A DNA stretch of 64,000 bases, taken from assembly GCF_001677885.1 (NCBI RefSeq), contig NZ_LOCQ01000058.1:62001-126000 (forward strand), in the 5' to 3' direction. Shown in pieces: positions 8,925 through 20,901 of the stretch (the stretch's first letter is position 1; each line of letters opens with the position of its first letter). The DNA comes from Janthinobacterium psychrotolerans. GTDB taxonomy: Bacteria > Pseudomonadota > Gammaproteobacteria > Burkholderiales > Burkholderiaceae_D. The notes beneath the pieces were generated by a model. That model worked only from the letters and a program-made list of their open reading frames with translations. It had not been told where the DNA came from and searched no databases. The translations under genes were made by a program, and so were the position numbers.

Positions 8925-9205
8925 AGTAGGGAATATGAAAGACTGGAAAACGCCATTCTACCAGCCCACGCCCTGCCCTGGCCCGCCGGCGGCGCGCGGC
9001 AGCAGAGTTTCAGTAGAAAATGTGGAGTAACAGTTACAATCATGCAAAGCTGCAAATATTGCCGCATTGAATAAACCTAAAAAAAATATTTGGCTTGTTA
9101 AATCGCTATATACTTGGATCAAGATAGCTGGCTGGATGTTGTGATTGATATTGCCCCGTGCTTGCCGATACGCCTACCTCATTGCGCTCTGGAGAAGTAA
9201 ACTAC
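8925..9205. other. Divergent promoter region of aroC and the DUF3369 regulator gene
   Basis: No gene is supported in these 281 bases. The segment 9050-9150 is notably AT-rich for this genome, including an A run at 9079-9085 followed by TATTTGG and a TATATAC at 9110-9116, suitable for a promoter reading toward the regulator gene. I cannot fix a transcription start. GGAGAAG at 9191-9197 is the ribosome-binding site for the start at 9206. Confidence 0.4.
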
Positions 9206-11467
9206 ATGCCCGAACCGATCACCCCCCTTGATGCCGACAAGGACGATCACGACGACCTGGTATTCCTTGACGAGCAGCCTGCCGCGCCGGCCAGTAGCGG
9301 CGCGCGCAGCGTGTGGCGGGTGATGATCATCGACGACGATGAAGACGTCCATTCCACCACCACCTTTGCGCTCGGCAACCTGGAGATGCAGAACCGTCCG
9401 CTCGAGTTCGTGCACGCCTATTCGGCCGGCCAGGCGCGCGAGCTGCTCAAGCATGAAAGCGATATCGCCGTCATCCTGCTCGACGTGGTGATGGAGCAGG
9501 ACGACGCCGGCCTGCATCTGGTGCGCCATATCCGCGAAACGCTGAAGCTGAGCGATGTGCGCATCATCCTGCGCACCGGCCAGCCCGGCTATGCGCCGGA
9601 AATCGACGCCATCCGCGATTTCGACATCAACGACTACAAGACCAAATCCGAGCTGACCCGCATCAAGCTGTTTACCACCGTGACGGCCGCCATCCGCTCG
9701 TACGAGCAGATCCGTTCCATCAGCAACAGCCGGCTGGGCCTGGACCGCATCGTCCACGCCAGCACCCAGCTGATGGCCCTGCATGGCGTGCATAATTTCT
9801 CGGCCGGCGTGCTGGCGCTGGTGGCCGACCTGCTGCAACTGCGCGCCGACGGCGTGCTGTGCACCCAGGCAGTGAGCGAGCAGGGCAAGCGCAGCCTGCT
9901 GGTCTGCGCCCATGCCGGCTGCTTTTCGGGCGTGGCGCACGGCACCTTGTGCAGCATCGACAATCCGCGCATTGCCGGCGCGATCGAACATGCGCTGGCG
10001 CAGCGGCGCAATGTGTATGCCCACGATTACGCCACCCTGTATTTCGCCGGCAAGTCGAGCCGCGACTCGGCCGCCTACCTGCTGCTGCCGCGCCCCCTGA
10101 CGGCGATCGAGGAAAGCCTGCTCGAAGTGTTTTGCAGCAATGTCGCCGTCGGACTGGACAATGTGGAGCTGGTCAGCCACCTGCATAATGCGGCGTTTTA
10201 CGACCAACTGTCAAAGTTGCCGAACCGCACACGACTGGTGGAGATCCTTGACGCGGCGCTGGCCGGCCCGGCCCGCGACGACGCCACGCTGTGCCTGGTC
10301 GACCTCGACCACTTTGCCGAAACCAACGATGCGCTCGGCCACAAGTTCGGCGACCTGCTGCTGGTCGCCGTGGCCGAACGCCTGCAAAACCAGCTCGGTT
10401 CGCAGCTGACGGTGGCGCGCCTGGGCGGCGATATTTTCTGCGTGCTGGGCGATGCCAGCGAAGTCAATCCGGTGCAGATCCTGGCGCTGTTCCAGACGCC
10501 GTTCAGCATCGACGGCCAGGACGTGCAATTGTCGGCCACCCTGGGCCTGGTGCGCCTGGGCGAACATGCGGGCACCGGCGCCGATGCGCTCAAAGACGCC
10601 GATATCGCCCTGAAACGCGCCAAGACCCAGCAGCGTGCCGGCCACTTCTATTTTTCGCGCAGCATGGGCATCGAGATCCGCGAGCGCGTGCGCATGATGC
10701 ACGCGCTGCGCACCGGCTTTGCGCAAGGCGAGCTGTTTGTCGTCTACCAGCCGCAGATCGACCTGTCGACGCGCCGCCCGGTCGGCGCCGAAGCGCTGCT
10801 GCGCTGGCAGACGCCGGACGGCAAGTTCATCTCGCCCGACCGCTTTATTCCGATCGCCGAATACTCGGGCATTATCATCGAACTCGGCGAATGGGTGCTG
10901 CGCACCGCCTGCCGCGAACTGGTGCGGCTGCGCGAACAGGGCAACCGCAATTTCGTGATGTCGGTCAACGTGTCGCAAGTGCAGTTCCGCCATCCGCTGT
11001 TCCTGGAAATGTTGCGCCGGGCGCTGGAAGACACGCAGGCGCCGCCCGAATTCATCGAACTGGAGATCACCGAATCGATGGCGATGGAAGAGCCGGACCT
11101 GTTGATCAAGATGCTGTGGCAGATCAAGCAGACCGGCGTGAGCATCGCCATCGACGACTTCGGCACGGGCTTTTCCTCGCTATCGTATTTGCAGCGGCTG
11201 CAGGTGGACCGGCTGAAGATCGACCGCGCGTTCGTCACTGAAATCACCGGCTCGGCGCGCGGCAGCAGCATCGCCGAAATGGTGATCCAGCTGGGCCGCA
11301 ACCTGGGTCTGGCCGTGATCGCCGAAGGCGTCGAGGACGAGCGCCAGGCGCAGATTTTGCAATCGCTGGGCTGCCCGATCGCCCAGGGCTTTCTGTTCGC
11401 GCGGCCGATGACGGCCGATGCGCTGTCCAGCTGGCTCAGCGATGAAGCGATGCAGGGCGCGGCCTGA
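9206..11467 (+). CDS. Response regulator with DUF3369, degenerate GGDEF and EAL domains
   Basis: This 753-residue protein opens with a receiver domain (VMIIDDDEDVH, VILLDVVMEQDDAG with the phosphoacceptor aspartate, then IILRTGQPGYAPE) and continues with a DUF3369 region (about 160-320). Next comes a cyclase domain whose motif is GGDIF (407-411) instead of GGDEF, and then an EAL domain with intact E-A-L (529-531), NVSQVQF, EITES, DDFGTGFSSL and IAEGVED. It is probably a phosphodiesterase controlled by phosphorylation, with the degenerate cyclase acting as a GTP-binding or structural module. This start, rather than one 48 bases earlier, is preferred because GGAGAAG lies 9 bases upstream. No histidine kinase is adjacent. 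Confidence 0.93.
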   Translation: MPEPITPLDADKDDHDDLVFLDEQPAAPASSGARSVWRVMIIDDDEDVHSTTTFALGNLEMQNRPLEFVHAYSAGQARELLKHESDIAVILLDVVMEQDDAGLHLVRHIRETLKLSDVRIILRTGQPGYAPEIDAIRDFDINDYKTKSELTRIKLFTTVTAAIRSYEQIRSISNSRLGLDRIVHASTQLMALHGVHNFSAGVLALVADLLQLRADGVLCTQAVSEQGKRSLLVCAHAGCFSGVAHGTLCSIDNPRIAGAIEHALAQRRNVYAHDYATLYFAGKSSRDSAAYLLLPRPLTAIEESLLEVFCSNVAVGLDNVELVSHLHNAAFYDQLSKLPNRTRLVEILDAALAGPARDDATLCLVDLDHFAETNDALGHKFGDLLLVAVAERLQNQLGSQLTVARLGGDIFCVLGDASEVNPVQILALFQTPFSIDGQDVQLSATLGLVRLGEHAGTGADALKDADIALKRAKTQQRAGHFYFSRSMGIEIRERVRMMHALRTGFAQGELFVVYQPQIDLSTRRPVGAEALLRWQTPDGKFISPDRFIPIAEYSGIIIELGEWVLRTACRELVRLREQGNRNFVMSVNVSQVQFRHPLFLEMLRRALEDTQAPPEFIELEITESMAMEEPDLLIKMLWQIKQTGVSIAIDDFGTGFSSLSYLQRLQVDRLKIDRAFVTEITGSARGSSIAEMVIQLGRNLGLAVIAEGVEDERQAQILQSLGCPIAQGFLFARPMTADALSSWLSDEAMQGAA

Positions 11468-11471
11468 AAAT

Positions 11472-11502
11472 AAAAACGCCGGCATCTGCCGGCGTCTTGT
11501 TT
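11472..11502. terminator. Bidirectional intrinsic terminator
   Basis: ACGCCGGC at 11476-11483 pairs with GCCGGCGT at 11488-11495 around a four-base loop, followed by TCTTGTTT. The AAAATAAAAA before the stem gives a T run on the other strand. It sits between the convergent ends of the DUF3369 regulator gene and the CBS-domain gene and can serve both. Confidence 0.85.
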
Positions 11503-11516
11503 CATTCAGACCAACA

Positions 11517-11963
11517 TCAGTCCGGCGTTTCGGCCGGCCAGTCGCGGATATAGGCCTTGAGCATCTGGTTTTCAAAGCTTTGCGCTTCGAGCACGGCGCG
11601 CGCCACGTCGTAGAAGGAAATCACGCCCAGCAGGGTCTTGGCGTTCATCACCGGCAGGTAGCGCGCATGCTTTTCCAGCATGATGCGGCGCACTTCGTTG
11701 ACTTCCGTATCGGGCGTGACGGTGATAGGGTGGTCATCCATGTGCTTGCGCACGGTGCCGCCGCCGATCTGGCCGGCGTTTTCGTGCAGCGCATTGAGCA
11801 CCTCGCGGAAGGTCAGCATGCCGACCAGGTCGCCAAATTCCATGACCACCAGCGAGCCGATGTCTTTTTCCGCCATGGTGTTGGCCGCATCCAGCAAAGG
11901 CTGGTCGGGCGTCACCGTATAGAGGATATTGCCCTTGACTTGGAGAATTTCAGATACTTTCAT
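11517..11963 (-). CDS. CBS-pair domain protein
   Basis: This 148-residue cytoplasmic protein is made of two CBS domains (about residues 1-60 and 72-135), seen as VTPDQPLLDAANTMAEKDIGSLVV..GMLTFREVL and then ITVTPDTEVNEVRRIMLEKHARYLPV..GVISFYDVARAV. Stand-alone CBS pairs usually bind adenine nucleotides and regulate another protein, which is not identified here. The start MKVSEILQVKG at 11961-11963 aligns with the family and has CAGGA upstream. The gene is monocistronic and shares a terminator with the convergent regulator gene. Confidence 0.93.
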   Translation of the reverse strand: MKVSEILQVKGNILYTVTPDQPLLDAANTMAEKDIGSLVVMEFGDLVGMLTFREVLNALHENAGQIGGGTVRKHMDDHPITVTPDTEVNEVRRIMLEKHARYLPVMNAKTLLGVISFYDVARAVLEAQSFENQMLKAYIRDWPAETPD

Positions 11964-12097
11964 ATTGGCCGTCCTGTCCGCGTGAGAGTGGTATTGTAGT
12001 TGTTCTGAGCCCTGACTGGGACTGTAGCCTATGCCTGCCAAAAAATCCAGCCTTGCGATCAATCAAATCCCACAGGACAGCGCAATCGCACTGCACC

Positions 12098-12703
12098 CTA
12101 GGCGCGCCGGCGCAACCAGCCGGCCAGCGACAGGCGCTCGCGCGCGGTCGGCAGCACTTCGTGCAGCATCTCGGCCGACAAAAACATCACCATGCGGCCC
12201 GCTTCGGGCAGGATATCGAGGCTGGCCTCGCCCTCGGGATGCAGGCGCAGCGCGCCGCCGTGGGCGGGCAGCCAGCCTTCATTAAGATAGATCACCACCG
12301 ACACCGTGCGCTGATCGTCATCGCGAAAACGGTCGAGGTGGGTGCGGTAAAACGCGCCAGGCGCATACAGGGCGAAATGGCTTTCGTAGTCGTCCAGGCC
12401 CAGGAACAGCTCGCGGTTCAGCTGCTGGCGCAAGTGCGCCATCCGTTCCAGGTACTGGTCGCAGGCATCGGACTGGCCCTGTTCCAGCCAGGCGATGCTG
12501 TCGCCGCGGATGGCGCCGTGCACGCCTGGTGTGCGCCCGCTGCCGGTGCCGGCCACCTTCATGCGGCCATCCGTGCGCGCCCGCACGCACTGCGCGGCCA
12601 GCTGGCGCGCCAGTTCAGGCGACAGGAAACCGTCGTGCTGCGACCAGCCGTGGCGGCGCAACTCGTCGAACGACAGGTCGCATGCGGTGGGCGAAGTCAG
12701 CAT
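12098..12703 (-). CDS. 2-oxoglutarate/Fe(II)-dependent oxygenase, SM-20/prolyl-4-hydroxylase type
   Basis: This is a 201-residue oxygenase of the prolyl-4-hydroxylase-like superfamily. The iron ligands are visible as H-x-D in THLDRFRDDD and the distal histidine in MLHEVLP. The arginine that binds 2-oxoglutarate follows in TARERLSLAGW. The preceding VSVVIYLNEGW and GGALRLHPEG strands complete the double-stranded beta-helix. The substrate is unknown; relatives hydroxylate protein prolines or are uncharacterised. The start MLTSPTACDL has AGGAAAG 9 bases upstream and is preferred to a start 57 bases earlier. Confidence 0.9.
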   Translation of the reverse strand: MLTSPTACDLSFDELRRHGWSQHDGFLSPELARQLAAQCVRARTDGRMKVAGTGSGRTPGVHGAIRGDSIAWLEQGQSDACDQYLERMAHLRQQLNRELFLGLDDYESHFALYAPGAFYRTHLDRFRDDDQRTVSVVIYLNEGWLPAHGGALRLHPEGEASLDILPEAGRMVMFLSAEMLHEVLPTARERLSLAGWLRRRA

Positions 12704-12899
12704 CGGGCAAATCTTTCCTGGTGGAAGTACACCTGCGCGTGCCATTGCAGGCGCAGTCATTAGCCCAGGATTTCAGTGAAGCAGACGCCAAAGATCGCTG
12801 ACGCCGACATCCTACCATCCATGCGCCCTGCACGGCTGGACTTTTATTCCGCGGCCAATCGGGTTACGATCTGGGCACTAAAATAATGGCGGAGACATC

Positions 12900-14210
12900 A
12901 TGAGCGGTCCGAAGTACCTGGGTTTCGACACTCTTTCCCTGCACGCGGGCGCCGCGCCCGATCCGGCCACGGGCGCGCGCGCCACGCCGATTCATTTCAC
13001 GTCCTCGTTCGCCTTCAAGAGTTCGGACCATGCCGCCTCGCTGTTCAACATGGAGCGCGCCGGCCATGTGTACTCGCGCATTTCGAACCCCACCAACGCC
13101 GTGCTCGAAGAGCGCATCGCCGCCCTCGAAGGCGGCGTGGCCGGCATCGCCACGGCCAGCGGCCAGGCCGCCATGCACCTGGGCTTGTGCACGATCGCCG
13201 GCAGCGGCTCGCACGTGGTGGCCTCGCGCGCCCTGTACGGCGGCTCGCACAATCTGCTGGCCTACACCCTGAAACGCTTCGGCATCGACACCACCTTTGT
13301 CGACCCGCGCGATATCGACGCCTGGCGCGCCGCGATCCGGCCCGAAACGAAGGTGCTGTTCGCCGAAACGCTGGGCAACCCCGGCCTCGATGTGCTGGAC
13401 ATTCCCCGGGTGGCCGCCCTGGCGCATGAACACCACCTGCCGCTGATGCTGGACTCGACCTTTACCACGCCGTATCTGCTGAAACCTTTTGACCATGGCG
13501 CCGACCTGGTGTTCCACTCGGCCACCAAGTTTTTATGCGGCCACGGCACGGCGATTGGCGGCCTGCTGGTCGACGGCGGCACCTTTGACTGGCAGGCCAG
13601 CTATGACAAGACCGGCCGCTTTGCCGAACTGTGCGAGCCGTATGACGGCTTTCACGGCATGGTGTTTGCCGAAGAATCGACCGTGGCGCCGTTCGCCCTG
13701 CGCGCGCGGCGCGAAGGGCTGCGCGATTTTGGCGCCGTGATGAGTCCGCACAACGCGTTTGCCGTACTGCAGGGTATCGAAACGCTGGGCCTGCGCATGG
13801 ATCGCCACGTGGCCAATACGCGCAAGGTCATCGACTTCCTGCTGGCCCATCCGGCCGTGGAATCGGTGTCCTACCCCGAACTGCCGTCCCACCCCGATTA
13901 CGAACTGGCCAAGACCCTGCTGCCCAAGGGCGCGGGCGCCGTCTTCACCTTCAACCTGCGCGGCGAGCGCGCGGCCGGCCAGCGCTTTGTCGACAGCCTG
14001 GCCATTTTTTCGCACCTGGCCAATGTCGGCGACGCCAAGTCGCTGGTGATCCACCCCGCCTCCACCACCCACTTCCGCGTGCCCAACGAGCAGCTGGAGC
14101 AAGCCGGCATCACGCAAGGCACCATGCGTTTGTCGGTGGGCCTGGAAGACGCGGACGACCTGATCGGCGACCTCGCGCGTGGCCTGAAACTGTCGCAGAA
14201 AGGCGCCTGA
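12900..14210 (+). CDS. metY: O-acetylhomoserine (thiol)-lyase, PLP-dependent
   Basis: The enzyme makes homocysteine from O-acetyl- (or O-succinyl-) homoserine and sulfide in methionine biosynthesis. The 436-residue length is that of O-acetylhomoserine sulfhydrylases. The PLP lysine is Lys210 in HSATKFLCGHG. Other family features are HAGAAPDPATGARATPIHFTSSF at the start, YSRISNPTNAVLEERIAALEGG, the SGQAAM loop and the C-terminal SVGLEDADDLIGDL. GGAGA lies 8 bases before the ATG. An alpha/beta hydrolase gene starts one base after its stop. Acetyl versus succinyl substrate preference cannot be decided from sequence, so the symbol is given with that caveat. Confidence 0.93.
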   Translation: MSGPKYLGFDTLSLHAGAAPDPATGARATPIHFTSSFAFKSSDHAASLFNMERAGHVYSRISNPTNAVLEERIAALEGGVAGIATASGQAAMHLGLCTIAGSGSHVVASRALYGGSHNLLAYTLKRFGIDTTFVDPRDIDAWRAAIRPETKVLFAETLGNPGLDVLDIPRVAALAHEHHLPLMLDSTFTTPYLLKPFDHGADLVFHSATKFLCGHGTAIGGLLVDGGTFDWQASYDKTGRFAELCEPYDGFHGMVFAEESTVAPFALRARREGLRDFGAVMSPHNAFAVLQGIETLGLRMDRHVANTRKVIDFLLAHPAVESVSYPELPSHPDYELAKTLLPKGAGAVFTFNLRGERAAGQRFVDSLAIFSHLANVGDAKSLVIHPASTTHFRVPNEQLEQAGITQGTMRLSVGLEDADDLIGDLARGLKLSQKGA

Positions 14211-14211
14211 G

Positions 14212-15042
14212 ATGATCCATACCGTCGACAACCACGCCGCGTATTGCTACACGGGTGGCAAGGTTTTCAACCCCGCCCAGCCCACCGCCGTGTTTATCCA
14301 CGGCGCGCAGAACGACCATTGCGTGTGGGCGCTGCAGACGCGCTACTTTGCCCACCATGGCTGGAACGTGCTGGCCGTCGACCTGCCCGGCCATGGCAGG
14401 AGCGCAGGCGACGCCAGGACCAGCGTGGAGGAACTGGCGCGCTGGATATTGGCCGTGCTGGACGCCGCTGGCGTGGCGCAGGCGATGCTGGTCGGCCACA
14501 GCATGGGTTCCTTGATCGCGCTGGAAGCGGCGCATCTGGCGCCCGGGCGCGTCAGCCAGCTGGCCATGCTCGGTTCGACCTATCCGATGACCGTCTCGCC
14601 GGCGCTGCTGGCCACGTCGAAAAACGACGAACAGGCGGCGATCGACATGGTCAATCTCTGGTCGCATTCCTCGATCGCGCAAAAGCCCTCGTTTCCCGGC
14701 CCCGGCTTCTACGCCATGGGCGGCGCGCGCCGGCTCAAGCAGCGCATCTCGGCCATCAATCCCGGCCACGTGTTCCATACCGATTTTTACGCCTGCAATG
14801 CCTATGCCAACGGCGAGCTTGCCGCCGCCTCGGTTACCTGCCCGGTCCTGTTCATTTTCGGTGCGCGCGACATGATGACGCCGCCGAAATCGACAAAATT
14901 GCTGACCTCCACCATCGCCCACGGCAAGGTGGTGCAGGTCGACGCCGGGCACGAACTGATGGCCGAACAGCCCGACGCCGTGCTTGACGCCCTGTACGCC
15001 TTTGCCGCCACCAAACCTGTTTTCCTGACGACCTCACGATGA
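14212..15042 (+). CDS. Alpha/beta-fold hydrolase
   Basis: This 276-residue alpha/beta hydrolase has an oxyanion region HGAQNDHCVW, the strand-turn DLPGHGRS, the nucleophile elbow GHSMGS and a late histidine in DAGHELMAEQP. A catalytic aspartate is likely in IFGARDMMTPP. It has no signal peptide and is therefore cytosolic. It starts one base after metY and overlaps the next gene in ATGA, so the three genes are probably one operon. Because homoserine acyltransferases also use this fold, a link to homoserine ester chemistry is conceivable. However, the protein is far shorter than MetX and lacks its features, so the substrate stays unknown. Confidence 0.88.
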   Translation: MIHTVDNHAAYCYTGGKVFNPAQPTAVFIHGAQNDHCVWALQTRYFAHHGWNVLAVDLPGHGRSAGDARTSVEELARWILAVLDAAGVAQAMLVGHSMGSLIALEAAHLAPGRVSQLAMLGSTYPMTVSPALLATSKNDEQAAIDMVNLWSHSSIAQKPSFPGPGFYAMGGARRLKQRISAINPGHVFHTDFYACNAYANGELAAASVTCPVLFIFGARDMMTPPKSTKLLTSTIAHGKVVQVDAGHELMAEQPDAVLDALYAFAATKPVFLTTSR

Positions 15043-17024
15043 TTTCTACCGCAGTCCTGTTCAGTACCCCCACGCTTCCCGACCATCCCGATTTCGACAT
15101 CGAGGACGTCAAGGGCCTGGCCGAATGGCGGCAAACCACGCCGATGCTGTTCAAGCTGCTGCTGGGCGGCGCGGCGCAAGCGGTCGCCTGGCCGCTGTAC
15201 GACGATGGCGTGGAACACGTTTGCGCGCTGGCCGCGCCGATCGCGCAGGCGCGCGCCAGCTGGCAGGCCTTGTCGTCGCTGATGGCGCCGCCGCGCGACG
15301 CGCAAGCGATTGTCGCGCGCAGCGCCATCGCCAGCTTGCTGGCAGAGGGCGACGAGTGGCTGCTGCTCGATTGCGTGCAGCTGATCGACGAAGATATCGG
15401 CACACCGGCGTTTGCGGCGCAGCTGCGGGCGATCGCCGATGAATCGGCGGCGCTGCACACGGCGCTGCTGCGTGGCGAACAGCCGGCCTTGCAGCCGCTG
15501 CTGGCGGCCGATATGGACGCGATCGGCTACTGGTGCTCGTCGGCCTGCGCCCACCTGGGCAATATCGAAGAACGCGACGTGGAAGAACTGCCCTTCCTGC
15601 AGCAGTTGCAGGTACACGCATGGGTCGACGATGCGCAGTGCTACGACGTGAGCGCCGTCGGCGATCCGGGCGTGCATGGGCTGGTGACGCCGTATGGCCG
15701 CTGGATCGTGCCGCTGTCGCTGCAGGCGGTCGAACTGTGCACGCACGATGCCGAAAACGGCTGGTTCACCTACGAACCGGCGTCGCAGGCCGGCTGCCAG
15801 GGCCTGCTGGACCTGAACGGCACGGTCGTGCTGCCGCCCGCCCCCGGCAAGCTGTACGTGATCAGCCCGCACCTGGCGCTGCGCCTGCGCGAGCACGGCG
15901 CCAGCAGCCTGCTGCACCTGCCCGATGGCGCGGTCGTGATGGAAGGCGTCGAGAACACCTGCGAGCGCAACGATGGCTTGCTCGAATTCGAGCGGCCCAC
16001 CCAGGACGAGGACGAACGCAATGTGCAAGGCGTGATGGATCAGCATGGCGCCATCGCGGTGCCGCCCGTCTACAGCTCGGTGCAGGACTTCGGCACCCGG
16101 AAAAAAATCGCCATCGTCAGCCAGCGCATCGCCGGCCGCTTCCTGTTCGGCCTGGTCAACATCAGAGGCGAGCTGCTGGCGCCCTGCCAGTACAGCCTGA
16201 TCGACAGCGCCACCACGTCCTCGCCACCGAAGCTGCGCAAGAACCTGATCTACGCCACCGATGCGCAGGGTCTGGTGTGCATGCTGAGCCTGGACGGCAA
16301 GCAGGCGTTCACGCCCCAATATGCGCCCGCCCACTATCTGCCCGGCATCACCGCGCAGAGCGACTTCCTGTTCGTGATCAAGGACGGCATGGTGTGGCGC
16401 ATGGATTTTGCGGGCATACTGCTGGCGCAGGTCGATACGGTGGACGGCTTCAAGGCCGATATCTCGGCCCAGCTGAACCAGGCCATGAATCTGGGCCGGC
16501 AAGCGCCCGTGGAGCGCAACAGCTACACACCAGCCCAGGTCATCGAGCAGGCCGACCGCGACCAGTTGCGCGCCATCGCCGCCCTGCTGCTGCAGGGTGA
16601 CGAAGCACTGGCGCGGCGCTGCGTCGACCTCACCCTGGAAGAGCTGGCGGAAGACCACCCCGACGAAGAATGCGACGGCGACACGCCCGAAGCGGCCTGC
16701 CTGTTCCTGCTGTGGTCCAACGCTTCCGACGTGCTCGGCCATGGCACCACGCTGGACTGGAAGTCGGTCGAGCAAATCACCATCATCGGCCAGCATATCG
16801 CCGTGCCGGCGCTGCAGGACTTCAGCTGGAGCGGCTTTGACGATGGCGAGACCATCACCGACGGTTTCCACGCCATCGCGCACCATCTGGCGCCGCATGG
16901 ATTAAAACTGGTCAATATGCACGACGGCGAAGACACGTATTGGCTGGCCGTGCTGCGCGAGCAGGACATGGCAGCGTTCGATGCCATCGCGCGGCAGTCG
17001 GCAATCAATCCGCGGGTCTACTGA
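15039..17024 (+). CDS. WG-repeat-like protein of unknown function
   Basis: This 661-residue acidic cytosolic protein has no signal peptide or membrane segment. Its middle carries at least four diverged WG-type repeats of the form G-(L/V)-x-x-x-x-G-x-x-(V/L)-x-P. They begin near residues 214 (GLVTPYGRWIVP), 255 (GLLDLNGTVVLP), 331 (GVMDQHGAIAVP) and 371 (GLVNIRGELLAP). The N-terminal 200 residues and the C-terminal 150 residues match nothing I recognise. The C-terminal part has an acidic EELAEDHPDEECDGD stretch. WG repeats are beta-hairpin units thought to mediate protein contacts. The gene overlaps the hydrolase gene in ATGA and is the last of the metY operon. It ends one base from the convergent BrkB gene. 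Confidence 0.8.
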   Translation: MISTAVLFSTPTLPDHPDFDIEDVKGLAEWRQTTPMLFKLLLGGAAQAVAWPLYDDGVEHVCALAAPIAQARASWQALSSLMAPPRDAQAIVARSAIASLLAEGDEWLLLDCVQLIDEDIGTPAFAAQLRAIADESAALHTALLRGEQPALQPLLAADMDAIGYWCSSACAHLGNIEERDVEELPFLQQLQVHAWVDDAQCYDVSAVGDPGVHGLVTPYGRWIVPLSLQAVELCTHDAENGWFTYEPASQAGCQGLLDLNGTVVLPPAPGKLYVISPHLALRLREHGASSLLHLPDGAVVMEGVENTCERNDGLLEFERPTQDEDERNVQGVMDQHGAIAVPPVYSSVQDFGTRKKIAIVSQRIAGRFLFGLVNIRGELLAPCQYSLIDSATTSSPPKLRKNLIYATDAQGLVCMLSLDGKQAFTPQYAPAHYLPGITAQSDFLFVIKDGMVWRMDFAGILLAQVDTVDGFKADISAQLNQAMNLGRQAPVERNSYTPAQVIEQADRDQLRAIAALLLQGDEALARRCVDLTLEELAEDHPDEECDGDTPEAACLFLLWSNASDVLGHGTTLDWKSVEQITIIGQHIAVPALQDFSWSGFDDGETITDGFHAIAHHLAPHGLKLVNMHDGEDTYWLAVLREQDMAAFDAIARQSAINPRVY

Positions 17025-17025
17025 T

Positions 17026-19485
<2,460 letters not shown>

Positions 19486-19489
<4 letters not shown>

Positions 19490-20901
19490 GCGATCAAACC
19501 ACGTTTCTGAACGCCTGCCGCGAACTGCTGGGCGAGACCTACGTACTGACAGCGGCGCCCGACATGGCGCCCTTCCTCACCGACTGGCGCGACCGTTTTA
19601 CCGGCAGCGCGCTGGCCGTGCTGCGTCCCGCCAGCGTGGAACAGGTGGCCGGCGTGCTGCGCGCCTGCAGCCAGTGGGCGATTCCCGTGGTGCCGCAAGG
19701 CGGCAATACGGGCCTGGTGCTGGGCAGCATACCCGACGCTTCCGGCACGGCCGTGGTGCTGTCGCTGGCGCGCCTGAACAGCATACGCCAGGTCGACGCC
19801 GTCAACCGCACCATCACGGTGGACGCCGGCTGCATCCTGCAAACCATCCAGGAAGCGGCGGCCGCGGCTGGCTGTTTGTTCCCCCTGTCGCTGGCGGCCG
19901 AAGGCAGTTGCACCATCGGCGGCAACCTGGCCACCAATGCGGGCGGCACGGCCGTGCTGCGCTATGGCAATACGCGCGAACTGTGCCTGGGCCTGGAAGT
20001 GGTCACGCCGCAAGGCGAGGTGTGGAGCGGCCTGCGCGGCCTGCGCAAGGACAATACCGGCTACGACTTGCGCGACCTGTATATCGGCGCCGAAGGCACA
20101 CTGGGCGTGATTACGGGCGCGGTAATGAAACTGTATCCACAGCCCAAGGCCAGCATCACGGCGCTGGCCGCGATGGCGTCTCCCGCCCACGCGCTGCGGC
20201 TGCTCGGCCTGATGCAGGACCACTGCGGCGCCAGCCTCACTGCCTTCGAGCTGATGTCGACCTATTGCCTGCGGTTGGTGGCCGAGCAGTTTCCACAACT
20301 GCCGCGCCCGTTTGCGCAGGCGCATGGCCAGTATGTGCTGCTGGAACTGTCCAGCAGCCAGTCCGAAGCGCATGCGATCGAACTGCTCGAAGCGAGCATC
20401 GGTGCGGCGCTGGAACAAGCACTGATACAAGACGCGGTGGTCGCCAGTTCGGTGGCGCAAAGCGAAGGGCTGTGGCAGTTGCGCGAGCATATTCCGCTGG
20501 CCCAGGCGCAGGCCGGCAAGAACATCAAGCACGATATCTCGCTGCCGATCTCCGTCATCGCCGATTTTATCGCCCTGACCGATGTAGCGCTGGAAGCGGC
20601 TTTTCCCGGCTGCCAGCTGGTCTGCTTCGGCCACCTGGGCGACGGCAACCTGCATTACAACGTGGCGCCGCCCCTGGGCATGACGGACACGATTTTTCTC
20701 GCCAACCAGGACGCCATCAACCGCATCGTGCACGACCAGGTGCACGCGTCTGGCGGCTCGATCTCGGCCGAGCACGGCATCGGCGCGCTGAAAAAGGCGG
20801 ACCTCGCCCGCTACAAATCGCCGCTGGAACTGCAGCTGATGCGCGCGGTCAAACAGGCGCTGGACCCGCAGAACATCATGAATCCGGGGAAGATATTGTG
20901 A
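19486..20901 (+). CDS. FAD-binding oxidoreductase, GlcD / D-2-hydroxyacid dehydrogenase type
   Basis: This 471-residue flavoenzyme of the vanillyl-alcohol-oxidase superfamily has a PCMH-type FAD domain: VVPQGGNTGLVLG, SLAAEGSCTIGGNLATNAGGTAVLRYGNTRE, and GLRKDNTGYDLRDLYIGAEGTLGVIT. The C-terminal cap has the metal- and substrate-binding motif GHLGDGNLHYN and ends SAEHGIGALKK..MRAVKQALDPQNIMNPGKIL. The family oxidises D-2-hydroxyacids such as D-lactate, glycolate or D-2-hydroxyglutarate and passes electrons to an acceptor. Those family members give the closest match, but the substrate is not certain. It overlaps both neighbours in the wrbA run. Confidence 0.92.

Noticed and set aside
14212..15042. 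Hydrolase next to metY as homoserine acyltransferase (metX)
   Set aside because: It is about 276 residues, too short for MetX, and lacks its motifs; it has the pattern of a generic alpha/beta hydrolase.
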